NCBI GenBank assembly: GCA_951812925.1
Contig: OX638370.1
Span: 26,217,964 to 26,281,963 of the forward strand
DNA from: Calliopum simillimum
Taxonomy: Eukaryota > Arthropoda > Insecta > Diptera > Lauxaniidae
Length of the DNA stretch: 64,000 bases
Direction of reading: 5' to 3'
Positions within the stretch are counted from its first letter, which is position 1. Each line of letters begins with the position of its first letter. The notes below the pieces were generated by a model. The model was not told where the DNA came from, searched no databases, and saw nothing but the letters and a program-made list of their open reading frames with translations. Below are positions 44,492 to 55,222 of this stretch, in pieces. Position numbers and translations under genes: made by a program.

Positions 44492-45551
44492 CACTTTGAG
44501 TGCCATCATACAAGCAAAATGTCCTCCGTCAGGTGCCACGTGAACCGCCGGCGGTACACAATTAAACTTCCCCAGTATGCCGTGTGTACCGCCGGCGGTG
44601 CACAGTCACATATGAACTCAATGCAATATATATTCTGAAGCACTGCAGTAAGGCAACAAATTTTTGTGTTTTATCACAGAGTAAAAGGTATTTTTGGTTA
44701 GAGTTTTGAAATTTTTTCGATACCTTTTATTTTAGAAGAATTACAAAAAATTCAAAAAAGAGGAACAAAAAAAATTTTTATTGGGACTAAAACTAACAAA
44801 AGTAAAAATTACATTTAATCAAAGGTTATAAATAATAAAAACTAAATTTAAAATCTTTGATAAATTTAATTGTTTGCTTCTGTTTTTTAATGTAATTTCT
44901 TCTGTAAGTTTTTGTTTTCATTTTTCAAAAATGTTTGTGTTTTAAATATTGTTTTCTTTTTGTTTAAAGATTTAATAAACTACCCCTGATGAAGGTGACA
45001 TTCATATCGCCGAAACGTAGGGAGTAAATGTAAAATAGTCGTTTTTACTATTTTTTACATATTATTTCACTGACCAATTAAGCCTATAATAATAATTAAT
45101 TAAAAACTAATGACTTATATGTTATGTTGAAACATTCCAGGCAAAAAGATGGATTATAATCCATAATAATTATAATAATTATTTTAACACCTATTTCAAA
45201 ATGTTGCAAACTTTTTGGTTGTTTTTATTGCTTCTTCACCTCAAGATGTATATTTTATTTGTATGGTGGCACTGTGGTCAAATATTTTCAACAAACCTGT
45301 GGTGAACAAGGTACTTAGATAATTTGGTTTCACTCATGCGCCACGTGTACCGCCTGCTGTCACGCCATTTTATAGGACAAATAACACTTATAAGCACAAA
45401 TCTCTTTCCACAAACTCATTATATACCCCGATACATCAATATTCATCAGTTGTTACAAGTCGACATTTTTTCATACATATTGAATTTGTATGGTGGCACA
45501 GCGCTACAAGTAAAGTGTGTACCGCCGGCGGTACACATGGCACTCAACGTG
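44492..45551. mobile_element. TTAA-flanked (piggyBac-like) element with CCGCCGGCGG palindromes
   Basis: TTAA at 44488-44491 and 45552-45555. Ends CACTTTGAGTGCCA and (inverted) CACGTTGAGTGCCA. The palindrome GTGTACCGCCGGCGGTACAC, or close variants, occurs at about 44548, 44587 and 45518, with a decayed copy near 45346. No transposase ORF. GC-rich palindromes stand out sharply against the AT-rich surroundings. Confidence 0.75.
44981..45023 (+). ncRNA. hammerhead-ribozyme-like core
   Basis: CTGATGA (44986-44992), a stem II that can pair GGTGA (44994-44998) with TCGCC (45007-45011) around an 8-nt loop, then GAAAC (45012-45016) give the conserved hammerhead core in the right order. Stems I and III and the cleavage site are not convincing by eye. 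Similar CTGATGA...GAAACGT motifs are known from Penelope-like retroelement ends, so this may be a relic of one. Confidence 0.4.
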
Positions 45552-45979
45552 TTAAGTAGACAGTTGGTTATGCAATAACATCTTTCCAAGATCGTAACAT
45601 TACAATTAAATGTTCGGTAGTTCTAAGTCTTCAAAGGCAATCTCGAAATATAAGTACACACGTAGGAAAAAACTAAAAACTTGAAACGTTTTTTAGAATC
45701 CAAAGCAAAAAAAAATTCCTCGCTACCAATCCACGATATCATTCAAATATACATGAGTGACTTAAAGATGATTAAAACTTAAAAGTGTGGGAAAATTGTC
45801 CCCATATTACATAGAGTAGTAACTATAGTATGTTTCTGAAGGATCGCAAGTAGTGTTTAATTTTTTTGTTATATTTTCAATCAAATGAAAAATTAAATTC
45901 CATTAAATTTTCAATTTTTTGATATCGTGTTGAAAACATTTTTTATTGATTTAATTCCAAATTTTAAAGTTAACGCAAA

Positions 45980-48900
45980 ATGAATTTGGCAAAATCATAC
46001 GAAAGAAAATCGCAAGCAAATTCTCAACGCAAATCTTTATCATTTCCTCCAGAAGTAGCTGATAAAATTAAATTCGATGAGTCCATCATTTTAAGCTTCC
46101 TACAGCAGAAAGATGTACCAGCCTGGTTTCGTGGTACATCTAAATTTCAAATAAATGCCGCCGATAATCTACTGAATGCATTGCGTGATGATAGAGAACA
46201 GCGTACCTCACACCGTGTGAACGGTTGCTTAATCTCCATCGGCTTAAGTCCCATGGTCACTAGTAAGCAAATTCAATTCTTAATGCGACTCAGTCGCGGT
46301 AACGATTTGGCCTTCCTGTGGTTTCTCATGGAATTGCACTATAAGACACCAGCTCCAGATAGTTATAGTGTCAACGAACAGTTGATAATGTCCTCGATAG
46401 CACATCTGGATATGATAACGACAATGCGAGAACTTGATAAAATTCTACCACCGGGTCATCCACCCATCAAAGATATTCTACGTTTACAAAGAAAAATGTA
46501 TGAGGCGGAGAGTAAAAGATCATTACCCCGTCCGAAACGTAGGCCAAAGCCTATATTACCTTATTTTGAGACGCTTGTACGACCAAAACCTTATGGTAAA
46601 TCACTGACCATACCCATACCGGACTATACGGTGGGATTTGAAGGATATGAGAACTATAAAAATCCGAATTACATTGTGTACAATGAATCCAATCGCTGGT
46701 ATGCTGATTATAAATTACAACAAAATAAACGTATTGTAAATCGCTTAGTCAATGAAGAGATTGCGGGCATTTTCGATGATTATGCAAAGATTTCGCTTAG
46801 AGCTGAAACTGTTCAAAGTCTTTGCCAAAAACACAAGAACATTAAAGAAATGGAGGAGCGTATGGAACATGAGTTGAGAGTGGCAGCGCGTGATGAATGT
46901 CTGAAATATATGGATTTGGATGGAAGATGCAAAGAGGTTAGATAGAAATTGTATGTACAACTAGTTAAAATTTTGATTCTCCGAATCAACCAAGGTTCTG
47001 ATCAGAGCCTGCACTTATTAGCTTTAGCGTGTGAGTGAGTTTTGGTTGGACTATCTCAAAAAACGCTTTCAGTATAGCATTTTGAAATGTTTGCTTTTAG
47101 AAGAGATATCACCTCCTCTTATTCGAATAAGAGCGGCAAGTAGGCGGGCGGTAGGCATCTCCGTTTTCAATTTCACGAGCTAACTTTTAAAAAGAAGACA
47201 TTGTACGAAATATCGAATTATCTTGCTTAGTTATCCCGTAGCCAGATGAACAGATAGATGGACATGGCTATATTGACTCAGAAGATGATGCTGATTAAGA
47301 ATATATATAGTTTTCCATAACTGTCATGCCTCCTCTGCGTTAAAAACGGAAGTACAAAGTGGATATACTCTGATTGTAGGGTTTAAGTAAGTACTTACTT
47401 TATATGACGAGTAATCCATGCTGGATCGCGGCCTGAATTAAAGCAATCTTCCATCTTTTCATTTCCTTGCTAGATCTTTTCCGAGTGATCTGATATCAGC
47501 AATAACCGCCCCTAAATGGAACTTTGACTTTCGTTTAAATTTCTAAAGTGGCGAATTGAAAACTGGTCCATTTTCGAGTGGGGTCCATTTTATCTCCAGG
47601 AAGGCCCAATTATATCTGCCGTGGTGAACGAATTATTCCTCTCCTCTCCTTAGTATACGAGTAGATGTCATAGATATTGAGAGCAACTCTTGACTTTCTG
47701 TACATTCAACTGGACTTAAGGTGGATAGAAACGGCCAAGTGTCTTGGTTTCATAAAGCGATCTAAGAAGGCCTTCTCATGTTTATTTTTTAACTGAGTAC
47801 TTTGTCTATATTCTACCCATGATTCAATAACAATGGTTATGACAAGTAGTCAAAATAAAAAAAAAATGGAACCCTGATTTTGCCTTGCTATCTGTCAAAA
47901 GACTAGAAAATTTTGACATTTTCGTAGTTTAAGAAGAAGCAGCATTTGTTATCGCTGCAACCAGGGTAATTCAACCATGATTCTACCTAAATTATGTAGA
48001 ATACAATTCGCAAATACTCGTATAGAACGGGGCTTTGAAAAACTGTTTGGAGCTACCAGACCGAGTTCCGCGACATGCTGGGATGTAAATATTAATGTTT
48101 TAACCCTTTTCTATCAATATTATTATAAGAGGTGCTGATTTCTATCTATCCATTGGCTTGTTACCCGCTAAGCTTGGAGATTCTGCAACGTCTGTGGTTC
48201 TGTGTATATTTTCCCCAACGCAAAACTCTAAATAACCGAATATCTAATTAAAATTTTCAAGAAACACTAGCAAGGATATTATCTGATATTATAAATCTCT
48301 CATTATTTTGTAAATATAGAATGATTGTAATAGAGGTCATAATTAAGGTTAATATTTTTCGAATTTTTGATAGGAAAGACGTAAACGAATTCTCGAACAG
48401 TTGGAAAAGGATGTCCAAAAATATTTATGCAAATTTAAAGAACTAGCCGATCGCTCTCGCTGTGAGTCTTTATCTCAATCCCTAACGAGTTGTTGTTGTA
48501 AGGTCGGTAGCGAAGAATGCGAATGTGAGGAGTGGGAATGCTTGGAAGAAGAAATTGATATAGGAGAGCAAAGCAGTGGTTTTGTAAAAAGCAAAGACCT
48601 CAAAGACACAAAAAGTAAAACTTCTACTAAAAAAGAAAAAAAATCCAAAAAAACAAAAGAATCAAATGAATCAAATGAAACAAAAGATACAAAAGAAACA
48701 AAAAAAGGAAAAAAAGGTAAAAAAGGAAAAAAAGGAAAAGATAAAGAAGATGCAAATGAAGAGAAAGAAACAAAAGATACAAAAAAAGGAAAAAAAGGTA
48801 AAAAAGGAAAAAAAACAAGAGATACAAAAGATACAAAAGAATCAAAAGAAACAAATGAAACAAAAGATGATGTAATAGAAACAAAAGAATCAAAGAAAGG

Positions 48901-50122
48901 AAAAAAAGGAAAAAAAACAAAAGATACAAAGGAAGCAAAACAAACTTCAGAAAAACATTTAGGTAAAGGTGATACTTTAGATGGTGATATCGATTCCGAT
49001 GCAACTAGAAATGATGGTGATGGTGATGGCCTTCGTAATAATGAGAAGAATAAAGATAGATCATCATATATAAGTACTGGTAGCAGACGACGTTCTCGTA
49101 TGAGTGACTTTTCTAGCAAATATTGTGCAGCCTATGATTATGGACACTATTTGGCTGCATCACCAACACCATCGCAGGTATTTTTTGAGGCACCCAAGGA
49201 AAATCAACCATATAAATTTGATTATAGAAAAATTTTTCGGGTTAAAAATAATACCGAGGATAACGTGAACATAAAAAAGGCATTTGTTGAAGCTCTGGAT
49301 AATGATTTGGATACGTTAAACAAGCTCTATGAGGACAGAGCAAAACCGACTGTTGCTGAATTGACTGGTAAATGTGCACAAGATATGTGGAAAGAGGGTG
49401 TAAAGCAGAAAACTGAAGAAATGATCGCTGAGGAAGAGAAAGCTAAAGAGTTTTTAGCCGATAAGACTGAAACGGTAATGGCTAAATACAATCAGGATTA
49501 TTATGATCCTGATGATAAGCAGCTAATGAGCAATATGCTTAAAGATGCATTGGAATATATTGCTGAAAATCCAAAATTCGTCTTGGCTTCAATGCCAGAC
49601 GCAAGCAAGTTACCTTTATTAAAAGAATGGATTTATGTACGCTATGGCAAAGTATATACACGCGCCGATCGTTATAAATCATTCCGTTTGTCATTGAAAA
49701 TCTTTAGAGCCTTGGATAAGGTAACTCTGAACGTACCAACGCCAAGCACAAAAGAACTCGGCAAAAATCTATTCGTAGACTACTCGTGTCGTGACTATCT
49801 CATTAAAAAGGTATGGTTGTTTCTTAAAAATAAGTTAAGTTATGTATGTATAGACTTTTTCATTATTTCTTTCCAGGCTGACCATATAAAACGTAAATAT
49901 TATGACCAACTTGATGCTGCTATTATGGAACAAGCACGTGTTTTTTGGTTTGCAATGCGTCCATATTTATGTTCAAGTGGTCCACCACGAAATACCTACT
50001 TTGCATATATGCCATCACGTGTTTTGGATATAACACGTTTCCGTTTGTGGAAACCTACAGAGTATATGAATGCCAAGAGAGAATGGGAGAAACGTCAATT
50101 GGCTAAAACTAAAACATATTGA
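45980..50122 (+). CDS. uncharacterised 879-aa protein with lysine-rich repeat domain
   Basis: Exons 45980-46936, 48374-49810 and 49877-50122; introns GT/AG and phase 0. I do not recognise the family with confidence; a DUF4770/DUF4771-type insect protein is a guess. Visible parts: residues 1-319, basic and well folded-looking (FLQQKDVPAWFRGT, LMRLSRGNDLAFLWFLMELH, PRPKRRPKPILPYF, EGYENYKNPNYI); a coiled region (ERRKRILEQLEKDVQKYLCK, 320-339); a cysteine cluster with CCC and CEC (349-375); a very lysine-rich repeat (about 395-515) built of KGKKGKKGK and ETKDTK units; then a conserved-looking C-terminal ~300 residues with LKEWIYVRYGKVYTRADRYK and PYLCSSGPPRNTYFAYMPSR. No signal peptide or membrane segment. 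The lysine repeat suggests nucleic-acid or microtubule contact (inference). The 66-nt last intron is in frame and open, so retention would add 22 residues. Confidence 0.8.
46995..47392 (-). repeat. dispersed GGCGTGGCACC repeat, reverse copy in intron
   Basis: Minus-strand reading gives the start block (ATACAATCAGAGTATATCCA...CTTCCGTTTTTAACGCAGAG) and GGACATGGCTATATTGACTC on plus at about 47259. Lies in intron 1 of the 879-aa gene. The rest of that intron (47400-48373) holds one MITE and otherwise nothing I recognise. Confidence 0.55.
47818..47979. mobile_element. 162-bp MITE, short copy (compare 56675-57554)
   Basis: Flanked by exact 8-bp repeats ATTCTACC (47810-47817, 47980-47987). Imperfect inverted ends CATGATTCAATAACAATGGT and (inverted) CATGGTTGAATTACCCTGGT. 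Every part of it is represented in the two halves of the copy at 56.7-57.6 kb. Confidence 0.7.
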
Positions 50123-50187
50123 ATATATTGTATAATATATCTAGTATTAAAATTTATTATTGAGTTTTTACCTAAGATTTGACTTAA

Positions 50188-51174
50188 CCCTTTCCGTGAT
50201 TTTGTCTAATATATTGGACGATTGCTTTCCGCTGTGTTTCAAAGCCTACTTTTACCGCTACATTTTTGCTATTCTCTTTTCAACATATCTTTAGCATTGA
50301 ACAAAGCTTCTTAGGTTTGTAAATGTTGATTGTGCTGGCATGCTGAAAGCCAAAAATCATTTTTTCCATGTTTTAGTGAATGTATATTTTTGCTTTTTTG
50401 ATGGGCAATCTTATGATAAAAATAATACATATTTCCAAAGCTCGGATCATTTTCAAAAAATTCATGAGTATTTGGACATCATTATATAATAGATTTCGTA
50501 GTAAATAATTTTATGAAAGTTGTATGAGGTAACCTGTGGAGTGCAATTTATAGGTGTCCAATATATTGGACAATTGCTTTCAAAGGCTGCAGAGTATGAG
50601 TCATAATTGTCCACTATATTGGACAACTGCATTCAAAGGTTGTATTTTTTGTATTGTTGTGTATAAAAATATCGTTTTTCATAAGAAATGTCAGTAAATA
50701 AAAAACTTTCTACGGTCAGATCATGGAGATGACGTTGATGACAGATTTGAGGATCCGCTGCAGTGGTGTAACTGTTTTATTATATGTCCAAAATACAATG
50801 AACTTCTTTGCGTAAAAAAATATCAGAAATGCTTTCAGGAATTACTCCAAAAAAAATAAAAAAAATATTGTATTTCGTGTTTTTCTCTTAATTTCAAAAT
50901 TTTATCAGAGAAAATTTACTTTATATTAAAATAAATATAAAGAATTACAAAAACTAAACTCTTACATAATCATTAAATTGAAAATTGGTAAGATGTATTG
51001 AAAAAATTATGGTCGTTGCGAGTAATTGTCCAATATATTGGACACCTCATACCACCCACATAAGGCAACGTACCTCGAATTTTCTTTCATATTTGTATTT
51101 CTTAGCATCGAATTAGTCTTTCGGCCAAATTTCATAATTTTAACTTAATTTATCGATTAAAAGCACGGAAAGGG
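50188..51174. mobile_element. TTAA-flanked (piggyBac-like) element with TCCAATATATTGGA palindromes
   Basis: TTAA at 50184-50187 and 51175-51178; ends CCCTTTCCGTG and (inverted) the same. The palindrome GTCCAATATATTGGAC or a near variant occurs at about 50205, 50556, 50609 and 51029. No transposase. Lies just after the stop of the 879-aa gene, so it may supply part of its 3' UTR. Confidence 0.75.
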
Positions 51175-51339
51175 TTAAGAAAAATCAATAGAAATATTCC
51201 ATACAAGGGGCACTACTTATGTTTCGGGAACTGGCAACACTATAGTGAATATCTAAAATCTGGCAACACCATAACACATTTTTTAGCATAAACGTACTCA
51301 CAACATTTTGATGTACAAGTGCTACTTGTTTTGTTTCTA

Positions 51340-52220
51340 GTGAGTTAAGAAAATCAATTTGTCAAAAAAATGGAAATTTCAAGAAAAGGTTTTCTTTGGA
51401 TTATTTTCCACAACTTTCGACGTGGATTATGTCAACAAGAATGTGTCGATGAACTCAGTTCTTTGTATGGAGATAAAGCACCATCAAAAACCACAGTCTA
51501 TGAATAGTGAATTCAATTGCGGTCGGAGTTCGGTCACCGAAGGTTGTTGTGCCACAAAACATCGATGCAGTACATGAACTGATAATGAAAGACAGTCATG
51601 TGGCATATTGTGAAATAGAGGTATCCTTGCACATTAGTTTCACTCCAATACATTTGATTTTGCATGAACACTTAGTTGTAAAAACGTTTGTTCTCGTTGG
51701 AAACCCCATAATTTAACAATCGCTCAAAAAAAGGCTCGCATCGTTTGGTGTAAGGAAATGATTAAAAAATTGACCGTGTTGCTTTAAAAGACGTGTATAA
51801 GATAGTGAAAGGTGAAGCATCATGGATATATGCGTATGAGCCGGAAACAAAACAGCAATCGACTGTGTGGGTATTCCAAGAAGAGCTAAATCCAACAAAA
51901 GCGAAGCAAATGGTCGCCTGTTTCTTCAGCTGAATGGGTCATGTGGCCACTGTTCCCCTTGAGAAACGTGAACGTTCAATTCAGAGCGGCACACGACCAT
52001 TTGTTTGCAGGATGTCTTCGGAGAAATTCGTAAAATCAACCAACGAAGACGAATCATTCTCCATCATGACAATGCAAGCTCTCACATATCTCGTGAAACA
52101 GGTGAATTTTTGAGCGCTTCAAGAGAAATGGGAAAACTGCTATGACAAATGGTTTGAACGAATGCAAAAGTGTATTGATCATCAAGGGGAATATTTTGAA
52201 AAACAAAAAAGCCACTTTCA
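51340..52220 (+). pseudogene. mariner (Mos1-like) transposase relic
   Basis: Mariner blocks in order but in several frames: VVVPQNIDAVHELI (about 51528), ILHEHLVVKT, SWIYAYEPETKQQSTVWVFQ (about 51819-51878), QMVACFF, RRRIILHHDNASSH (about 52040-52080) and a tail FERMQKCIDHQGEYF. The first catalytic Asp of the GDESW block is replaced, the second (HHDNASSH) remains, and the third (YSPDLAPND) is deleted. Dead. Confidence 0.8.
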
Positions 52221-52494
52221 ATTAAAATGTTTGTTATTATTTTTGGAACAAACTCGAAAGTTTTAGCAACGAATTCGTAAAGATTTTTCTAAACAATTTT
52301 TTAAACTTTTTCTTTCTTGTTTCCATTAACAAGACTTTTACGTCAATATTCAATACTAATTATAATAAAATAGTCTAGAAGACAAAATAACAACATTTTG
52401 TTATTTTTGAATACCTTCAAATATGTAATGCAAAATAATATTTGCAAGTCTTTAGAAAACTCACATGTACACTTATATACTAAAAACATATATA

Positions 52495-52602
52495 GGGGGT
52501 TATAGTGAATCAAGATTCCCGGGGAATTTTCTTAAACTACAATAGAGAACGCACGGCAGTCCGAGAAAATTCCCCGGGAATCTTGATTCACGATAACCCC
52601 CT
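52495..52602. mobile_element. ~108-bp MITE, long inverted ends
   Basis: GGGGGTTATAGTGAATCAAG...ATTCCCCGGGAATTTTCT, mirrored at the right by AGAAAATTCCCCGGGAATCT...GATAACCCCC, ~40 bp each with one difference. It could form a strong hairpin RNA. Confidence 0.75.
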
Positions 52603-52659
52603 TAGGCTTCAGTCATCATCTTATCCCACAGGAATATTTTGTGGGTTTTTCATATTTAA

Positions 52660-52767
52660 AACAGGTGAATGCTCCTAAAATCTCGTAAGAGTTATCAATA
52701 CGATTTTTTACAGTTTTATGTGTTTACGAGGTTTTCAAGGCATTTAAACGTTTTATTGAATACCCTT
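52660..52767. mobile_element. decayed copy of the 39.9-kb MITE
   Basis: Shares AAAATCTCGTAAGAGTTATC, TTTTTTACAGTTTTA, TACGAGGTTTTC and the GAATACCCTTA end with 39890-40041. Confidence 0.5.
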
Positions 52768-52879
52768 ATTGTATTTTGTCTTCAATGCCAAATATATGTC
52801 ACTCTTTAGTTGTTTTTTTTTTGTCTTTTGACATTCGTCAAAGATTTACTTTTTAAAACTTGAAATAAAAACTTTTATA

Positions 52880-53206
52880 GCCTGTTTCCACCGAAGGTTT
52901 AGCTCTGTTTAGATTAGTAAATCATATTGTTAAATTCTACCCGTTTCCACCGGCCAAAATAGATTTATTTCTGTCAGTAAATGTCAGAAGCAATAAAATT
53001 AAACTTGTATTTTATTTTCTTCTTAATATTTATCATTTATTTGCTTTGTGTTTATGTCAATTATCAAAGTTGCAGGGGTGTCACTAGGTCAAAAATTGCC
53101 GAAAGCGGTAGCCTTGCTGAGATTAAGGCACAGATTTAATTCTGAAACTAAAGCTAAATCCAGAAACTGCATTGAATCACCTTTTAAATCTGCGGTGGAA
53201 ATAGGC
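52880..53206. mobile_element. 327-bp MITE, TA-flanked
   Basis: Ends GCCTGTTTCCACCG and (inverted) GCCTATTTCCACCG, with TA on each side (52878-52879, 53207-53208). A second older copy is at 18050-18370. Confidence 0.7.
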
Positions 53207-53394
53207 TATTAACCCTACTACTTCGTACGAAAACTAAGTCGTAAGAACAAAACATGTATAATTAATTTTTCAATATTCATCTCTTCGTATTATTCGTACG
53301 GTTGTACTATTAGCCATACTTTATAATTGTATCATGGCCCCACCTTTATGGTTGATATATATCACACTGTGGCAGCACCTAAAGCAGCTAAGTC

Positions 53395-53402
53395 TGGCAA
53401 CA
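53395..53402 (+). promoter_or_regulatory. DMv4-type core promoter motif upstream of Nxt1
   Basis: TGGCAACA fits the fly core-promoter motif TGGYAACR as I recall it, about 100 bases before the Nxt1 ATG. The same TGGCAACAC occurs at 51231 and 51265, so it could also be repeat-derived. Confidence 0.35.
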
Positions 53403-53500
53403 CTACGTAGCACCGTTTATAAATGTCAAACTGTTTGATTTCTGCGAATCGTGTTAAAATTAGTTTTAATTTCACAAATTAAATATTTATTTTTGATAAA

Positions 53501-54224
53501 ATGGATAGTGTAAGTAACAACGACTTCAGCCACAACTTCAGTTTCAGCCGCTAGGTGGAATACTTTATGAACTAAATGACAATACTTTATGAACTAAATG
53601 ACAATACTTTATGAACTAAATTACAATACTTTATGAACTAAATGACAATACTTTATGAACTAAATAACTTATATATTTTCTTGATTTGCATCGCAAAAAT
53701 CGCTGAAGAGCTCCTTTCAATATTTCATTTTATAAAATTTTTTGTAGGAGATGAGAAATAAAGTTGATGCATGCTGTCGAACCGCAGAAGATTTCACAAA
53801 ATTGTATTACAACAGTTTCGATAAAAGACGACATGTAAGTGAAGAAATGTGTAAATTAATTAACTCACACCAATTGATTACATTGTAAATATTACAGCAA
53901 ATGAATCGGCTCTATCTGGACAATGGCCTGTTTGTCTGGAATGGTAACGGTGCTACTGGAAAAGATAACATACAGAAATATTTTATTGAATTACCCTCAT
54001 CTGATCATCAATTATCTACATTGGATGCTCAACCAATAGTGGATGATGCGGTTGCAGGGCAATTAACGTATTTAATACAAGCTGGTGGTACAGTCAAATA
54101 TTGCGATCAGCCAATGAAACCTTTCCAACAAACTTTCATAATAACCGCTCAAGATGATAAATGGAAAATTGCAAGTGATTGCTACCGATTGCAAGATGCA
54201 TTAGTGACGACAGAAAATAAATAA
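53501..54224 (+). CDS. Nxt1: NTF2-related export protein Nxt1 (p15)
   Basis: Exons 53501-53509, 53748-53834 and 53898-54224, all phase 0 with GT/AG junctions; 140 aa. It is the small NTF2-fold partner of the mRNA export receptor Nxf1/TAP: the heterodimer carries bulk mRNA through the nuclear pore. Family blocks: [20 protein letters not shown] (8-27), [17 protein letters not shown] (34-50), [17 protein letters not shown] (63-79) and the C-terminal strand pair [20 protein letters not shown] (109-128). The whole NTF2 fold is present at normal length. The 9-base first exon is short but gives MDS, like the MNS of the Drosophila protein, and no other start fits. Intron 1 holds a 5 x 22-bp tandem repeat. 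A poly(A) signal candidate AATAAAAC is near 54280. Confidence 0.95.
53559..53668 (+). repeat. five copies of a 22-bp tandem repeat in Nxt1 intron 1
   Basis: Unit AATACTTTATGAACTAAATG+AC, five units in register with one or two substitutions. Too few and without distinct spacers to be anything but a minisatellite. Confidence 0.9.
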
Positions 54225-54320
54225 ATAAGCATTTATTTTCAGTTTCATAATTTAAGGCAATTAAAAACGTAATTTTTTATAATAAAACAATCGATAATAG
54301 AAACATTTATGTGGGCGAGT

Positions 54321-55172
54321 AAAATATGTTAAAAAAAGTGTACGTAAAGCGCACATCTCACCCTACGTTTTATTGTTTGTACTTCCATTCCCCACTATTT
54401 TTATTCTTAGTTCTTTCCACTCATATGGTTGGCTACATTGATTGTGATGTGTTTGAAATATTTCATCACTCGCCTTCAATAAGATTCATATTCTGGAAAT
54501 AACTACCAATTCCTCGCTTCAGCTCAATATCGTTGCTCCGTCCCAATTTAGACTTAAGAGTTATCAAGCCATTTTAGATAAGTAACTAGTTACACCATCT
54601 AGGTTTAAACTGGACAAAAACACATATTGACTTTTGTGCCCTTGTATAGCTATCAAGTCTTTAGTTTTCTGATATTCTACCTTACAAATATGCAGTATTT
54701 ACATAATCGTTTCATTAAAAATGTTTTCAACTTAAATTTTTGAATATTCAGTCAAAATATGTTAAAAAGTGTACGTAAAGCGCACATCTCACCCTACATT
54801 GTATTGTTTGTACTTCCGTTCACCACTGTTTTTACCCTTAGATCTCTCCACTCATTTGGTTGGCTACATTGATTGTGATGTGTTTGAAATAAATATTTCA
54901 TTACTCGCCTTCAATAAGATTCATGTTCTGGAGACAATTCCTCGCTTCAGTTCAAAAACGTTGCTTCGTCCCAAGTTAGACTTAAGAGATATGCCATTTT
55001 AGATATGTAACCAGTTAGACCATCTAGGTTTGAACTGGGCAAAATCTCATGTTGCCTTTTCTACCCTTGTCTAGTTACCAGTCTTTAGTTTTCCCATATG
55101 TCACCTTATGCAGTATTTTACATAATCGTTTCATTAAAAATATTTTCAACTTAAATTTTTGAATATTCAGTT
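54321..55172 (+). repeat. two tandem ~430-bp copies between Nxt1 and MAIP1
   Basis: AAAATATGTTAAAAA...GTGTACGTAAAGCGCACATC at 54321 recurs at 54755 and the two copies stay collinear to TTTGAATATTCAGTnAA. They differ by small indels and ~10% substitutions by eye. It fills the space between the two convergent genes. Confidence 0.8.
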
Positions 55173-55222
55173 AACATTTTATTAAAAAACTCATAATATG
55201 CAGTATATACTTCTGTTAAACG

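Larger units (their letters stand above)
39481..45979. other. intergenic region, transporter to 46-kb gene
   Basis: Includes the transporter 3' UTR (AATAAA at 39702) and several repeats listed separately. Nothing recognised in 40140-41480, 43970-44480 and 45560-45979. Confidence 0.5.

Noticed and set aside
48475..49119. 214-codon minus-strand open frame rich in Phe/Ser
   Set aside because: Antisense shadow of the lysine-rich repeat of the real plus-strand exon.
53559..53668. CRISPR-like direct repeats
   Set aside because: Units abut without spacers, and this is eukaryotic intron sequence.
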